The notes beneath the pieces are model-generated. The model did no database searches, had not been told where the DNA came from, and saw only the letters and a program-made list of their open reading frames with translations. A stretch of 64,000 nt of DNA from Bacteroidia bacterium (GTDB taxonomy: Bacteria > Bacteroidota > Bacteroidia > Flavobacteriales_D > Parvicellaceae): contig JAUHZI010000001.1 of assembly GCA_030426105.1 (NCBI GenBank), forward strand, positions 89,801-153,800, read 5' to 3'. The translations under genes were made by a program, and so were the position numbers. The stretch's first letter is position 1. Each line of letters opens with the position of its first letter. Of this stretch, positions 29,193 to 38,324 are shown piece after piece.

Positions 29193-29675
29193 CTATCTTA
29201 TTTTTATTTGATCCATTTCATTTAGAAGGTGACCTAAAATCCCCTCTTTATGGTCTGATAAACACACAAATTCGTATAGCAATGTTTCATCTAGCATTTC
29301 CCCTTTTTGATTTTTTATTTTGATTTTTAAAACCGAACCGTCAATGATAATTGGGCAATCCACCTTGGGGATGCTAAGATTGGTTGAAGCTAACCAATCC
29401 CCTTTAAAATTAATCTGTTTCTTTTCTACTTTCCCATTCAAATTTACAACAGTCAATAACAATTCTTTGTCGTTAAGATGTGTCCAAATGTATTTTACAC
29501 CTATTGTTCCAACAGAATAAAGAAATGCATTTCCATTTTTAGCAAAATTAGCTGTAAAAATACGTTCCGCTTTTTTTCCATTCTGCTTTTCAGTTTTCAT
29601 ATTGATAGTTGTTTTACACCCCACTAACAATAATACAAACACAATAAAAAACGTTTTAATTCCAATTGACATCAT
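29193..29675 (-). CDS. Hypothetical lipoprotein
   Basis: The 160-aa product has a lipobox (VLLLVGC, Cys about residue 20) and a beta-rich body (AFLYSVGTIGVKYIWTHL, CPIIIDGSVLKIKIKN). It ends with a short helix (LGHLLNEMDQIKI). No family is recognised. It converges on the Crp/Fnr gene with only 5 bp between stops and diverges from an NAD(P)-binding protein gene. Confidence 0.7.
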   Translation of the reverse strand: MMSIGIKTFFIVFVLLLVGCKTTINMKTEKQNGKKAERIFTANFAKNGNAFLYSVGTIGVKYIWTHLNDKELLLTVVNLNGKVEKKQINFKGDWLASTNLSIPKVDCPIIIDGSVLKIKIKNQKGEMLDETLLYEFVCLSDHKEGILGHLLNEMDQIKIR

Positions 29676-29702
29676 TAATTTTTTCGATTAAAGCTACACA
29701 AT

Positions 29703-29752
29703 ACTTTCTTGACTATCGTCAAGTGAAAGTCATATCTGTTCTCATAGATTTG
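29703..29752 (+). promoter_or_regulatory. Divergent promoter region with an imperfect palindrome
   Basis: An inverted repeat CTTGAC-TATC-GTCAAG, extended outwards by ACTTT / AAAGT after a 2-base bulge (29703-29730), lies between divergent genes. Downstream, TAGATTTG (29745-29752) matches the -7 consensus 12 bp before the ATG at 29764. The palindrome could be a repressor site serving both genes. No good -33 element is seen. Confidence 0.4.
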
Positions 29753-29763
29753 TTATAAAAAAG

Positions 29764-30639
29764 ATGAACACAGAAAAAGTTTTAGTTGCAGGAGCTACAG
29801 GCTACTTAGGTCAATTTTTAGTAAAAGAACTCAAAAATAGAGGATATTGGGTACGTATTTTAATTCGTAATCACTCACAAAAAGAATTATTCGAAGAAGT
29901 TGATGAAATTTTTGTTGGAAAAGTCACTCAACCATCAACTATTAAGCATGTAACATCTAATATCGATTGGGTCTTTTCAACCATTGGAATTACTAGACAG
30001 AAAGACAACCTCTCCTATATGGATGTTGATTATCAAGGTAATATGAACTTATTGGTAGACGCTCTTGAAAACAACGTATCATCCTTTCAATATATTTCTG
30101 CTATAAATGGTCAAGAACTCAAACATTTAAAGATCTTCGAAGCAAAAGAGAGGTTTGTTGATGCACTAAAAGCATCCAACATTCACTCCTCCATCATTCG
30201 TCCTAATGGCTTCTTCTCTGATATGAAAGACTTTCTAAATATGGCAAAGGGAGGAAGAGTATTCCTTTTTGGACATGGACGGTTTCAATTGAACCCTATT
30301 CATGGAGAGGATCTCGCTACAGTCTGTATCAATACAATGGAAGCAAAGAAGGACGAGGTTATCGTTGGAGGTCCTGAGATTTTTAGTCAAAATGATTTGG
30401 CAAGTTTAGCTCTCAAAGCTTGGAACAAACCTATAAAAATCATTCATCTCCCTGACTGGATTAGATTGTCTGTAATCTGGTTTTTTAGGACATTTACTTC
30501 ATCCAAAACCTATGGCCCTATTGAATTCTTTTTAACAGCTATGGCTAAGGACAATATAGCACCTCAACATGGTTCTAAAAAGCTGTTAGATTTTTTCTAT
30601 AATAGTGTCCAAAAACAAAAAAACGCTCAACCTCAATAG
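29764..30639 (+). CDS. Atypical SDR / NmrA-like NAD(P)-binding protein
   Basis: The 291-aa product has the Rossmann signature VAGATGYLGQFLVKELKNRG at its N-terminus and the NmrA-like pattern VFSTIGITRQ, YISAINGQEL and SIIRPNGFFSDM. It fits atypical short-chain dehydrogenases that bind NAD(P) as sensors or reductases. The active-site Tyr-x3-Lys is not clear. Its last codons double as one arm of a terminator hairpin for the convergent operon. Confidence 0.85.
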   Translation: MNTEKVLVAGATGYLGQFLVKELKNRGYWVRILIRNHSQKELFEEVDEIFVGKVTQPSTIKHVTSNIDWVFSTIGITRQKDNLSYMDVDYQGNMNLLVDALENNVSSFQYISAINGQELKHLKIFEAKERFVDALKASNIHSSIIRPNGFFSDMKDFLNMAKGGRVFLFGHGRFQLNPIHGEDLATVCINTMEAKKDEVIVGGPEIFSQNDLASLALKAWNKPIKIIHLPDWIRLSVIWFFRTFTSSKTYGPIEFFLTAMAKDNIAPQHGSKKLLDFFYNSVQKQKNAQPQ

Positions 30640-30649
30640 GTTGAGCGTT
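30622..30649 (-). terminator. Intrinsic terminator of the CobW operon
   Basis: A perfect 12-bp stem (AACGCTCAACCT / AGGTTGAGCGTT) with a 4-base loop is followed on the minus strand by a T-tract (TTTTTTGTTTTT). It lies 13 bp past the stop of the last CobW-operon gene and overlaps the final codons of the convergent SDR-like gene. Confidence 0.9.
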
Positions 30650-30661
30650 ATAAAAAGCCCT

Positions 30662-31159
30662 CTAGTTCAAATCATACAGTTTTCGCTTAAACAAACATGG
30701 CTGAATGGTTTGGAATTGATTATTCACCTTATCGAAAATTTTACCATCTACTTTTATATTTTTACCCATCAGCTGTGCTTGAAGCATTGTTTGCATTTCT
30801 TTGATTCGAGTGCTTAAAAAACTAGAAATCAAATCCTCTTCATCATAACTCTCCCATAATTTAGCCATGGTTGAATTATATCGATTTACCTTATGATAAA
30901 GTCTATTAAATCCTTTAAAAAAAGTATAATATTTCCTATTTACAATTTGGCGTACAACTTGATTTTCATTAGAAAGCACAAAAATGATTTCTTCTATATT
31001 TTTTGCTTCTATTAACTGGATTAATTCATTTATATTTTCTCCTTTAAGATCTACAGCGTTGCCCAACGAAGTATAATAATAACTTTCTCCGTTATAAGAT
31101 GCTTCAATCTTTGCCTCTAAATAATCTGTTGGGCAGACGAAATACAAACGCTTTTTCAT
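30662..31159 (-). CDS. Unknown protein, third gene of the CobW operon
   Basis: The 165-aa product has no signal peptide. It begins RLYFVCPTDYLEAKI, followed by an alternating beta/alpha half (IEEIIFVLSNENQVV) and a helical C-terminus. I do not recognise the family. It starts 7 bp after the preceding gene and ends at a strong terminator, so it belongs to the operon controlled by the palindrome upstream of the COG0523 GTPase. A role in zinc limitation is inferred from that position only. Confidence 0.75.
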   Translation of the reverse strand: MKKRLYFVCPTDYLEAKIEASYNGESYYYTSLGNAVDLKGENINELIQLIEAKNIEEIIFVLSNENQVVRQIVNRKYYTFFKGFNRLYHKVNRYNSTMAKLWESYDEEDLISSFLSTRIKEMQTMLQAQLMGKNIKVDGKIFDKVNNQFQTIQPCLFKRKLYDLN

Positions 31160-31166
31160 TCCTTTT

Positions 31167-31628
31167 TTATTGTTGATATGGAAATGAAGAGTGGTGTAAA
31201 TCTATTTTTAGCCCACCACTAATCAACTGGTATCCAAACGTATACTCCACCTTTACTTCTTGACCATTTACATCTGTAAAAAAATAATTCCCCATAGCTA
31301 TTGCTCTTGATTCTTCCAGAATAATCCCTGAATTTTCAAATCTAACTTTTAACCACGGTTGAATTGCAAACCCCTTGTCTTCTGCACAAGTTCTATCTAC
31401 CCCTGCTATAAAATAAGACTTTGCCTTTTCTTTTGTTGGCCTAAACTGCTCTAACTCACATTTAGTTGGCTTAAACAACACATTACCTAATTCAAATGCG
31501 TACAGTTTGTCAAGAAACTCCTCTGTATACTTTTCACATGCTGCTCGATCTTCTTTTAATGCTCCTATTGCTACAACGCCTTTCCCCCATTGCTCTTGAG
31601 CTTCTAAAACCTTTTCTTTTGTAATCAT
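31167..31628 (-). CDS. SnoaL-like partner protein of COG0523 GTPase
   Basis: The 153-aa product carries features I associate with proteins found beside CobW-type GTPases: VLFKPTKCELEQFRPTKE, DKGFAIQPWLKVRFEN, AIAMGNYFFTD and VEYTFGYQL, with a terminal HHSS. Many database entries for such sequences carry the name phosphoribosyl-AMP cyclohydrolase, which the sequence does not support. An NTF2/SnoaL-like fold is more likely. It lies 17 bp after the GTPase gene. The HHSS end and a CxxD-type segment could bind metal. Confidence 0.7.
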   Translation of the reverse strand: MITKEKVLEAQEQWGKGVVAIGALKEDRAACEKYTEEFLDKLYAFELGNVLFKPTKCELEQFRPTKEKAKSYFIAGVDRTCAEDKGFAIQPWLKVRFENSGIILEESRAIAMGNYFFTDVNGQEVKVEYTFGYQLISGGLKIDLHHSSFPYQQ

Positions 31629-31645
31629 TTTTTATGTTTTTCTTT

Positions 31646-32857
31646 TTAATATGCTTTCTCTATAGGCCACTGATCTCCATAACCTCTTTTCCAATCACCA
31701 ACAACTAATTCTTCTCTTTGTACTAGACAAGCGTCTAAATCAGCTCTAATCTGTTGTTCATCCATCTCCTGGCCAATAAATACGATTTCATTTTTACGAT
31801 CACCAAAAGTACTATCCCAACCTCCTTCTATTTGCTCTCTATTTTCTAAATAAGATACAAATTGTGTTCGACGTTCAAATGGCATACTACTCCACCAAAC
31901 CCCAGCACTATCTGCTCTTAAAGAGCCTCCTGCTTGTCCCCAAACTAATGCTTGGTTAGGACGAGATGCTAACCAGAACAAACCTTTGCTTCTAATGATG
32001 GTATTCGGAAATTTTTGTTGAACATATTGCCAAAACCTTTCAGGGTCAAAAGGTTCTTTGCTTCGATATACAAATGAACTAATTCCATATTCTTCTGTCT
32101 CTGGCGTATGTTCCTCCTTCTTAAGTTCTTCAATCCACCCCGCACTCTGTTCTGCCTCTTCAAAATCAAAAAGCCCCGTATTCAAAATTTCTTTTGGAGC
32201 TATCTTTCCATAGGTTGATTCTATGATTTTTGCCGAAGGATTAAATTTCTTAATTGAAGCTTTTAATACCCCTAAAGTTTCTTTTGGCACTAAATCAACT
32301 TTATTAATAATAATCACATTAGCAAACTCTATTTGATCTGTTAGAAGGTTAACTATAGTTCGATAATCTCCTTCTATATCAGTCATATCTCTATCCATCA
32401 ATGTTTCTGGGCTACCAAAATCTTTAAAGAAGTTAAAGGCATCTACCACTGTAACCATTGTGTCAATATAGCTAAACCTCGAAAGATCTATTCCATTTTC
32501 CTCGTCTACAAAACTAAATGTTTGGGCTACAGGAACTGGTTCACTTATTCCAGTACTCTCTATCAATAAATAATCAAATCGATCCTCCTTTGCCAACCTT
32601 TCTACCTCTACCATCAAATCCTCCCTTAGCGTACAGCAAATACAACCGTTACTCATTTCTACTAATTTTTCTTCGGTTCTTGAAAGTGACTGTTCACTTT
32701 TTACTAAATCTGCATCTACATTGACTTCACTCATATCATTGACAATAACTGCGACTTTCATCCCTTCTTTATTGTGTAGAATATGGTTCAATAATGTTGT
32801 CTTTCCTGCTCCTAAGAAACCACTTAAAACCGTTACTGGAAGTTTATTTGTATTCAT
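31646..32857 (-). CDS. COG0523 (CobW/ZigA-like) zinc-chaperone GTPase
   Basis: The track ORF starts at 32929, but the ATG at 32857 ([21 protein letters not shown]) is chosen because the extra residues would cover a perfect operator palindrome and the -7 box. The 403-aa product has the Walker [10 protein letters not shown], the metal-binding CxCC motif in [11 protein letters not shown], the ESTGISEP switch and NKVDL for guanine recognition. A CobW C-terminal domain follows ([24 protein letters not shown]). Such GTPases deliver zinc to client enzymes when zinc is scarce. It heads a three-gene operon ending at 30622-30649. Confidence 0.94.
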   Translation of the reverse strand: MNTNKLPVTVLSGFLGAGKTTLLNHILHNKEGMKVAVIVNDMSEVNVDADLVKSEQSLSRTEEKLVEMSNGCICCTLREDLMVEVERLAKEDRFDYLLIESTGISEPVPVAQTFSFVDEENGIDLSRFSYIDTMVTVVDAFNFFKDFGSPETLMDRDMTDIEGDYRTIVNLLTDQIEFANVIIINKVDLVPKETLGVLKASIKKFNPSAKIIESTYGKIAPKEILNTGLFDFEEAEQSAGWIEELKKEEHTPETEEYGISSFVYRSKEPFDPERFWQYVQQKFPNTIIRSKGLFWLASRPNQALVWGQAGGSLRADSAGVWWSSMPFERRTQFVSYLENREQIEGGWDSTFGDRKNEIVFIGQEMDEQQIRADLDACLVQREELVVGDWKRGYGDQWPIEKAY

Positions 32858-32903
32858 GTCTATTTTTCTTTTGTCTATTTTAAACAATTGCCACAATCCT
32901 CTC

Positions 32904-32925
32904 TTGCAACATTGTTGCAAATATA
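32904..32925 (-). promoter_or_regulatory. Zur-type operator overlapping the CobW operon promoter
   Basis: TTGCAACATTGTTGCAA (32904-32920) is a perfect 8-1-8 palindrome; its inner TGCAACA-T-TGTTGCA has the 7-1-7 layout of Fur/Zur boxes. On the minus strand it overlaps TATATTTG (32918-32925), a consensus -7 box, so a bound repressor would block the promoter. The leader to the ATG at 32857 would be about 55 nt. The assignment to Zur is inferred from architecture and from the COG0523 gene it controls. Confidence 0.75.
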
Positions 32926-33001
32926 GCAAAAATAAACAGAATATTCATTCGGCTAATGAACAACCCAAACATTCTTAACAAAGATCAATCAATCGATTAT
33001 T

Positions 33002-33322
33002 TTAGTTTATTTCAGTCCCGTAATCCCTTTCAACCTTAGCAATTCTCACTTTAAAAGAGCGATACCATTCTTTTCTCCCTCTTTCTCTTGCAAGCCTGTG
33101 TTCGGTATTATTTTTCCATGATTTGATTGCTTCTAAATCCGACCAATAGGAGACTGTAACCCCAAGATCATTTCTTGCACTCTCAATTCCTAGAAACCCT
33201 TGTTGTTTTTTAGCCAGCTCAACCATCAATGCTCCTATCTCATGATAATCACTTTCATTTTCTGTTCGTAAAGAACTAAAAATAACGGCATAATATGGAG
33301 GTTTAGGTGTCTTGGCTATCAT
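33002..33322 (-). CDS. Antibiotic biosynthesis monooxygenase-fold (ABM) protein
   Basis: The 106-aa product is a small dimeric alpha/beta-barrel (ABM) protein: YYAVIFSSLRTE, a GALMVELAKKQQGFLGIESAR turn and VTVSYWSDLEAIKSWK. Family members include quinol monooxygenases and haem-degrading enzymes; the residues seen do not decide the substrate. It lies upstream of the CobW operon, separated by its operator, so it is probably not under the same control. Confidence 0.85.
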   Translation of the reverse strand: MIAKTPKPPYYAVIFSSLRTENESDYHEIGALMVELAKKQQGFLGIESARNDLGVTVSYWSDLEAIKSWKNNTEHRLARERGRKEWYRSFKVRIAKVERDYGTEIN

Positions 33323-33346
33323 AATTAAAAGTATTAAGGATGGTAT

Positions 33347-34744
33347 TTATTGTTTAATGTATTTTCTACCTAAATTAGATAAGAGCCCACCTAATCTCTT
33401 ATCATAACTCAAAATATATTCGTATTCCATACCTAGGACTAACCATGTATCATTTTCCAATAAAGCTAGTTCATAGTTATGACCATCATAGTAAAAAAAT
33501 GGAGTATTATTTTCTACAATAACTTGAGCTTCTATTCCTTCTTTTGTTTTGTATCTCCCAGAAATTTCATCCCCCTTTTTCTTATTGTATGCAATAACCT
33601 TATAGCCTTCTGAAGTAATATGCTTCTTGTTTATTTTAGTCTCTATTCCATAATGAGCTATAATTTGGGTTGATAAACTCCATGGATCAACTCTATCATT
33701 ACCATTATACCCTAAATTTGTCAACAACACTAAACAAAAGTTTTGATCAGGAACACGCACCATTATAGTCCCTGTAACTCCACTATGGCTAATAATTTTT
33801 GTTCCATTTATAAGGTTAATTTCCCATCCACCACCATATCCAAACCTAGAACCATTATTAAACTTTCCCTTTGTAAACAAAAATGAACGACTTTGTTCAT
33901 TTAAAATCAAATCTGATTCCAAAATACGATTCCATTTTATCAAATCTTCAGCGTTCGAAAACACACCATAAAACGACGGAATTTCATAATCCCAAGTTCT
34001 CATAATATTAACCAGCTTCCCCTGTTTTAAAGAATACCCTCTAGCTTGATTATATACGACATTTTCTTGGTTGAGTAAATAGGTATTTTTCAAATTCGCA
34101 ACATCAAATATTGCATCCTTCATATAATCACGATAACTTCCTGTCACATTGTCTATCACAATTCCCAAGAGGAGGTAACCAACATCGCTATAATTATATT
34201 TTGTACCTGGTTCAAAATCCAGCGAATCAGAAATTATTGACCGAATTGAATTTGCTTTTGTCACCAGATTAGTCTGCATCATCTTATCCAATTCTGAAGT
34301 TTCCATCTTAGCATATCCTGTAAATGATTTTTGCTGAAAAGCATCATGAGGAAACATACCAGGTAAGCCGGAGGTATGCCAAATTAAATGTTTAATCTTA
34401 ATGCTTCTCCAATGCTCAGGACATTCAGGGAAATGAGTATACAAATAGTCTTCTACATTAATCTTATGGTCTTGCTGGAGTTTTAAAATTGCAGCAGCAG
34501 TAAACTGCTTTGTCAGCGATCCCAATTCAAAAGACGTTTTGGTAATTACATTCGCTCCATTTTGAACATCAGCAACTCCGTATGCACTTAACTGATGTAG
34601 ACTATCATCTTTTACGACACCAACAACAGCACCTGGAACCTGATAAACCTCAAGATAATCTACTATCAATTTTTCAATAGAGTCTTGCACATAAACATGC
34701 CCCCACAGGAGAAGTGAAAGAAATAGGGCTAACAATTTCTTCAT
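33347..34744 (-). CDS. Secreted serine hydrolase (class C beta-lactamase-like)
   Basis: The 465-aa product has a signal peptide (LLALFLSLLLWGHVYVQ) and the penicillin-binding/class C fold. SLTK in FELGSLTKQFTAAA is the nucleophile motif, YNYSDVGYLLLG holds the second motif (Tyr-Ser-Asp instead of the usual Tyr-Ser-Asn), and HSGVTG is the third. Such proteins act as D-aminopeptidases, esterases or peptidases; beta-lactam resistance should not be assumed. A small C-terminal beta domain (DEISGRYKTKEGIEAQVIV) follows. It lies 24 bp upstream of the ABM gene on the same strand. Confidence 0.9.
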   Translation of the reverse strand: MKKLLALFLSLLLWGHVYVQDSIEKLIVDYLEVYQVPGAVVGVVKDDSLHQLSAYGVADVQNGANVITKTSFELGSLTKQFTAAAILKLQQDHKINVEDYLYTHFPECPEHWRSIKIKHLIWHTSGLPGMFPHDAFQQKSFTGYAKMETSELDKMMQTNLVTKANSIRSIISDSLDFEPGTKYNYSDVGYLLLGIVIDNVTGSYRDYMKDAIFDVANLKNTYLLNQENVVYNQARGYSLKQGKLVNIMRTWDYEIPSFYGVFSNAEDLIKWNRILESDLILNEQSRSFLFTKGKFNNGSRFGYGGGWEINLINGTKIISHSGVTGTIMVRVPDQNFCLVLLTNLGYNGNDRVDPWSLSTQIIAHYGIETKINKKHITSEGYKVIAYNKKKGDEISGRYKTKEGIEAQVIVENNTPFFYYDGHNYELALLENDTWLVLGMEYEYILSYDKRLGGLLSNLGRKYIKQ

Positions 34745-34787
34745 AATTTAATCAAAGTTACAAAATTTACATCATGAGTAACTCTTA

Positions 34788-35573
34788 CTAATATTCTATA
34801 GCAGAATAATCATCAGTATCAATTTCCCACCAATGAATATTTCCAATATTTGAATCACCTCCGTTAATGAAACAATCTATGTCATATTTCTTCTCTTTTT
34901 CTGGATACCTTTTATTAACGTGCCAATGTCCAAAGAGTAAAACATTTACCCCTCTAATAATTTCTAAAAACTGTTTACGATCTATCAATTCTAAACTAGG
35001 TTTATGAAATAGAGGACTATGATGTAAATACACAACAATCTTTGCGTCACTATGTTCTTCTCTTATCGTTTTTAATACCTTCTTTAGTTTATTACGCTGT
35101 CTATCTCCAAGCTCTCCTTTAGCACCATTACCATTCTGTTTTTTCATAGAATCTAGCCCTATAAAAAAATGGTCATCGAATTTGTGCACCATAGGATAGG
35201 CATAAAAATCGTTCTTATCATCACCTGCTATATTCCCTTTAGCAATTAGTCGCTTAAACACTCGGTTAAACTTCTTTCGTCCATTTACCACAGCTACAAG
35301 CCCAGCATCTTTTATGTCATGGTTTCCAGGACATATTAGGAACTCAAAACCTTCCTCTCTCAACTCTTCCAGTTTTGCTCTTGCACGTCTAGATTTTTTT
35401 TCTCTAAAACTACTAGCCAAAATATCTCCTGTAAGAACAATTAAAGGTTTATCTTCTATACCGCTGTAGTGGTCCTTAATTTTAGTAACCAAATGTGAGA
35501 TTGGTCGATGCATTGCCGTAGAATTAAACCTAGTGCTTGCGTAATGTAAGTCGCTAATATGAATTATTTTCAT
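34788..35573 (-). CDS. Calcineurin-like metallophosphoesterase
   Basis: The 261-aa cytoplasmic protein shows all the phosphoesterase motifs in order: ISDLHYA, LTGDIL, CPGNHD, VYLHHSPL and LFGHWHVNK. It binds two metal ions. It may act on nucleotides or cyclic nucleotides, as many small members do, but the substrate is unknown. Many basic residues lie near residues 58-70 (REKKSRRARAK). It sits 43 bp upstream of the serine hydrolase gene. Confidence 0.92.
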   Translation of the reverse strand: MKIIHISDLHYASTRFNSTAMHRPISHLVTKIKDHYSGIEDKPLIVLTGDILASSFREKKSRRARAKLEELREEGFEFLICPGNHDIKDAGLVAVVNGRKKFNRVFKRLIAKGNIAGDDKNDFYAYPMVHKFDDHFFIGLDSMKKQNGNGAKGELGDRQRNKLKKVLKTIREEHSDAKIVVYLHHSPLFHKPSLELIDRKQFLEIIRGVNVLLFGHWHVNKRYPEKEKKYDIDCFINGGDSNIGNIHWWEIDTDDYSAIEY

Positions 35574-35819
35574 TTTTTATTATTTCTATGTAAATGTTTC
35601 CTTAAAGATTTATAAAGGGAAGTTATAAAAATAACTATTGGTTTACAAATCAACTAAGGGGCAGTATGGCTTCTACTACGATCAGTAACTCTTTGACATA
35701 CATTATCGTTAATCAAATATTAAAAAGGAATTTCTTTTTAGCTTATGTAACATATGTTATATTTTAAATATTAATTCAGCATTATCTTGTAGTATTAATT
35801 CAGAACAAAACAGTTATCA
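35574..35819. promoter_or_regulatory. Divergent intergenic region with palindrome and direct repeats
   Basis: This 246-bp gap holds the 12-bp perfect palindrome TAACATATGTTA (35748-35759) and two copies of TATTAATTCAG (35769-35779 and 35793-35803), 24 bp apart. The second copy ends 16 bp before the ATG at 35820. No clear TAnnTTTG box is visible. These could be regulator sites for the T9SS cargo gene. Confidence 0.35.
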
Positions 35820-37424
35820 ATGAAGTTTATATTCAGTATTCTAACTCTTTTTATTATAAACAGCTATAATAGTCAAACAAGCACTCCATTTTCAATAGAA
35901 ATAGAGCCTATTTCTATTGCTAACACACCTGGTTTACACTCATATTCTTGGGGAAAAACATCAGATGGTAAATGGGTAATTTTAGGAGGGCGATTAGATG
36001 GGTTACATCAAAGACAACCTTTTGCAGCTTTTTTAGAGCAAGACAATAATAAATCAATCCATGTTATTGACCCGATAAATAATCAAGTTTGGTCACAATC
36101 TTTAAGTTCTTTGTCTTCAAGTATATTTGAACAATTACAATCAACAAATCAACAATTTTACCAAAGAGATACTGTATTATATATAACAGGCGGTTATGGT
36201 TTTAGCGCCAGTTCTAACGACCATATAACCTATCCTTACTTAACCGCTGTTTCTTTAAATCAGGTTGCTAATGCGGTAATCAATGGAGATAACATCACTA
36301 ACTTCTTCAGACAAATTAACGATTCTAGATTTGCTGTAACAGGCGGACAAATGGGATATCTAAATAATACTTTTTATTTAGTAGGCGGCAACTTATTTAA
36401 TGGTCGATATAATCCAATGGGGCCTAATAACGGACCTGGGTTTATTCAAGAATACAACGAAAAGATTAAACGATTTAAAATTATCGACAATGGAACAAGT
36501 CTAACAATATCTGACTATACAGAAGTTATTGACCCAACCAACTTACACAGAAGAGATTACAACATGGCTCCACAAATATTTCCTAATGGAGAATTAGGTT
36601 ACACAGCTTTTACAGGAGTTTTTCAACCTTCTGTTGATTTACCTTTTTTAAACACAGTAGACATAACAGAGAATAACCACCAAGTAAATAATACTTTTAG
36701 CCAGTATTTAAGTCAATATCATAGTGCAAAGCTTCCTATTTACGATGAAGCTTCAAATGCAATGAACACTATATTTTTTGGAGGAATGAGCCAATATACC
36801 CTAGACAACTTAGGAAACCTAGTACAAGACGATAATGTTCCATTCGTTAAAACTATTAGCAAAGTTGTACGGTATAGTGACGGTTCCATGCAAGAAATAA
36901 AACTACCTATTGAAATGCCAACATTAATTGGTTCTGGTTCTGAATTTATTCCTGTAACAAACTACTTTTCGCACAAAATTTTGCAGCTTGACTCTATACC
37001 TACAGAGAGAACCTTAATAGGCTATATCTATGGAGGAATTGAAAGTAGTGCGTCTAACATTTTTTTCATTAATGATGGAACTCAAAGTAGTGCTAGCAAT
37101 ATTATTTTTAAAGTATATATCAATAAATCCTCTACTGGAATCAATGAAATGAAAATTGAAGGAAATAATGTATTCAATCTTAAAGTTTTCCCTAATCCTA
37201 CAAAAGGAGACTTGAACTTAAAATTTTACAATCCAAGTCAAGCCAACTTACATTTAAAGGTCTACTCTATAAAAGGAAAACTGGTATTCTCAAAAACACT
37301 TTTTAATATTGAAAGGGGAGATAATGAACAATTTATATCACTCGAAAAATTAGCAAAAGGCACCTATACTCTTGAATTAAATAACTCAATTGAAAAAACA
37401 ACAGTTTCAATATTAAAAAACTGA
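35820..37424 (+). CDS. T9SS type A secreted protein with Kelch-like blades
   Basis: The 534-aa product has a signal peptide (FIFSILTLFIINSYNSQ). Beta-propeller-like strands follow, of Kelch type: WVILGGRLDG, VLYITGGYGF, NTFYLVGGNLFNG and TIFFGGMSQYTL. The last ~80 residues are a T9SS type A sorting domain: LKVFPNPTKGDLNLKF, LKVYSIKGKLVFSK and LAKGTYTLELNN. It is therefore exported by T9SS and anchored or released at the surface. Its ligand is unknown. It is a single gene between divergent and convergent neighbours. Confidence 0.9.
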   Translation: MKFIFSILTLFIINSYNSQTSTPFSIEIEPISIANTPGLHSYSWGKTSDGKWVILGGRLDGLHQRQPFAAFLEQDNNKSIHVIDPINNQVWSQSLSSLSSSIFEQLQSTNQQFYQRDTVLYITGGYGFSASSNDHITYPYLTAVSLNQVANAVINGDNITNFFRQINDSRFAVTGGQMGYLNNTFYLVGGNLFNGRYNPMGPNNGPGFIQEYNEKIKRFKIIDNGTSLTISDYTEVIDPTNLHRRDYNMAPQIFPNGELGYTAFTGVFQPSVDLPFLNTVDITENNHQVNNTFSQYLSQYHSAKLPIYDEASNAMNTIFFGGMSQYTLDNLGNLVQDDNVPFVKTISKVVRYSDGSMQEIKLPIEMPTLIGSGSEFIPVTNYFSHKILQLDSIPTERTLIGYIYGGIESSASNIFFINDGTQSSASNIIFKVYINKSSTGINEMKIEGNNVFNLKVFPNPTKGDLNLKFYNPSQANLHLKVYSIKGKLVFSKTLFNIERGDNEQFISLEKLAKGTYTLELNNSIEKTTVSILKN

Positions 37425-37484
37425 CTCAAGATTTAAAATAATAAACCGCTCTTTCACCTAATTTTTATCTTTTCTTCAAAGAAG

Positions 37485-38324
37485 TTATAAATATATCATT
37501 AATGGAAGCTCAGGTCTTAAATCAAACGACTTTCCTTGGGCATTATGATCAAAATACAGTTCCATTAAATGTTCCGTTCCATTCTTAACCTCAACATTAT
37601 CTATCCCGTTTACTGCTTTTATTGTTTCTGTATTTACATCCATTTTTATTGATGTAATTTTAATCGCTGTAATCTTCTTTGCTCCATTAGGATGCTTAAA
37701 GAAAGTTCTCCAAAGCGCATATTCTTCAGGTATTTTTTCTAAATCAGAAAATGTTTCAAACCTGTCTGATTCGATTTCAGGATATACGACAAATATAGAA
37801 GGTTCTTTAAGGTTTAGTTTTGAGTTTTTAGCTGAATAAATACTACTGCCTTCACTCATCCACCCTTGACGATACTCAACTGTTTGAAACGGAATCTTTT
37901 CCCTATCATAATCTTCTAACCTAAGTGCCAAACTAAACGGTGAAACTCCATTATTTTTAAAATTTCTTCTTTCGGCAAAATCTAATTTGCTATTCATTTT
38001 ATTGTTAGTTTCAAACTCATTTTGATCATAAACAAAAAGTAATTCTAAATAACCATTCAGAAAATAGAAAAAACGTCCAGAAGTACCTTGCCCTTTGTGA
38101 ATAATAGAAAGCGAGTCTGGCACTGCTAAAAAACCTATATCAATTAATTTTTGTTTTGCCTTCTGAGGGTCCTCAACCCAAACATTACAATGATCTACTT
38201 GTAACCCTGAGGAAACATCCTCAACTGTTTCATTGGCTATATTTTCTTTCTTTCCGCTCTCACAAGAAAAAAAAACTAATATCAAGACTATAACGATATA
38301 GCTATTCCTAATATTTATTATCAT
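37485..38324 (-). CDS. Lipoprotein with glyoxalase/VOC-like domain
   Basis: The start is placed at the ATG at 38324 (MIINIRNSYIVIVLILVFFSC), which gives a standard lipobox; the track start adds eight residues. The 279-aa product has the VOC pattern VDHCNVWVEDPQKAKQKL, GRFFYFLNGYLELLFV and a second beta-alpha-beta half (ALWRTFFKHPNGAKKI). VOC proteins bind a metal and small ligands. The enzymatic activity and substrate cannot be told. It converges with the Kelch-like gene. Confidence 0.75.
   Translation of the reverse strand: MIINIRNSYIVIVLILVFFSCESGKKENIANETVEDVSSGLQVDHCNVWVEDPQKAKQKLIDIGFLAVPDSLSIIHKGQGTSGRFFYFLNGYLELLFVYDQNEFETNNKMNSKLDFAERRNFKNNGVSPFSLALRLEDYDREKIPFQTVEYRQGWMSEGSSIYSAKNSKLNLKEPSIFVVYPEIESDRFETFSDLEKIPEEYALWRTFFKHPNGAKKITAIKITSIKMDVNTETIKAVNGIDNVEVKNGTEHLMELYFDHNAQGKSFDLRPELPLMIYL

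Noticed and set aside
33347-34744. Beta-lactam resistance gene
   Set aside because: The fold is class C-like but the second motif is Tyr-Ser-Asp and such secreted hydrolases are mostly peptidases or esterases; resistance cannot be inferred.
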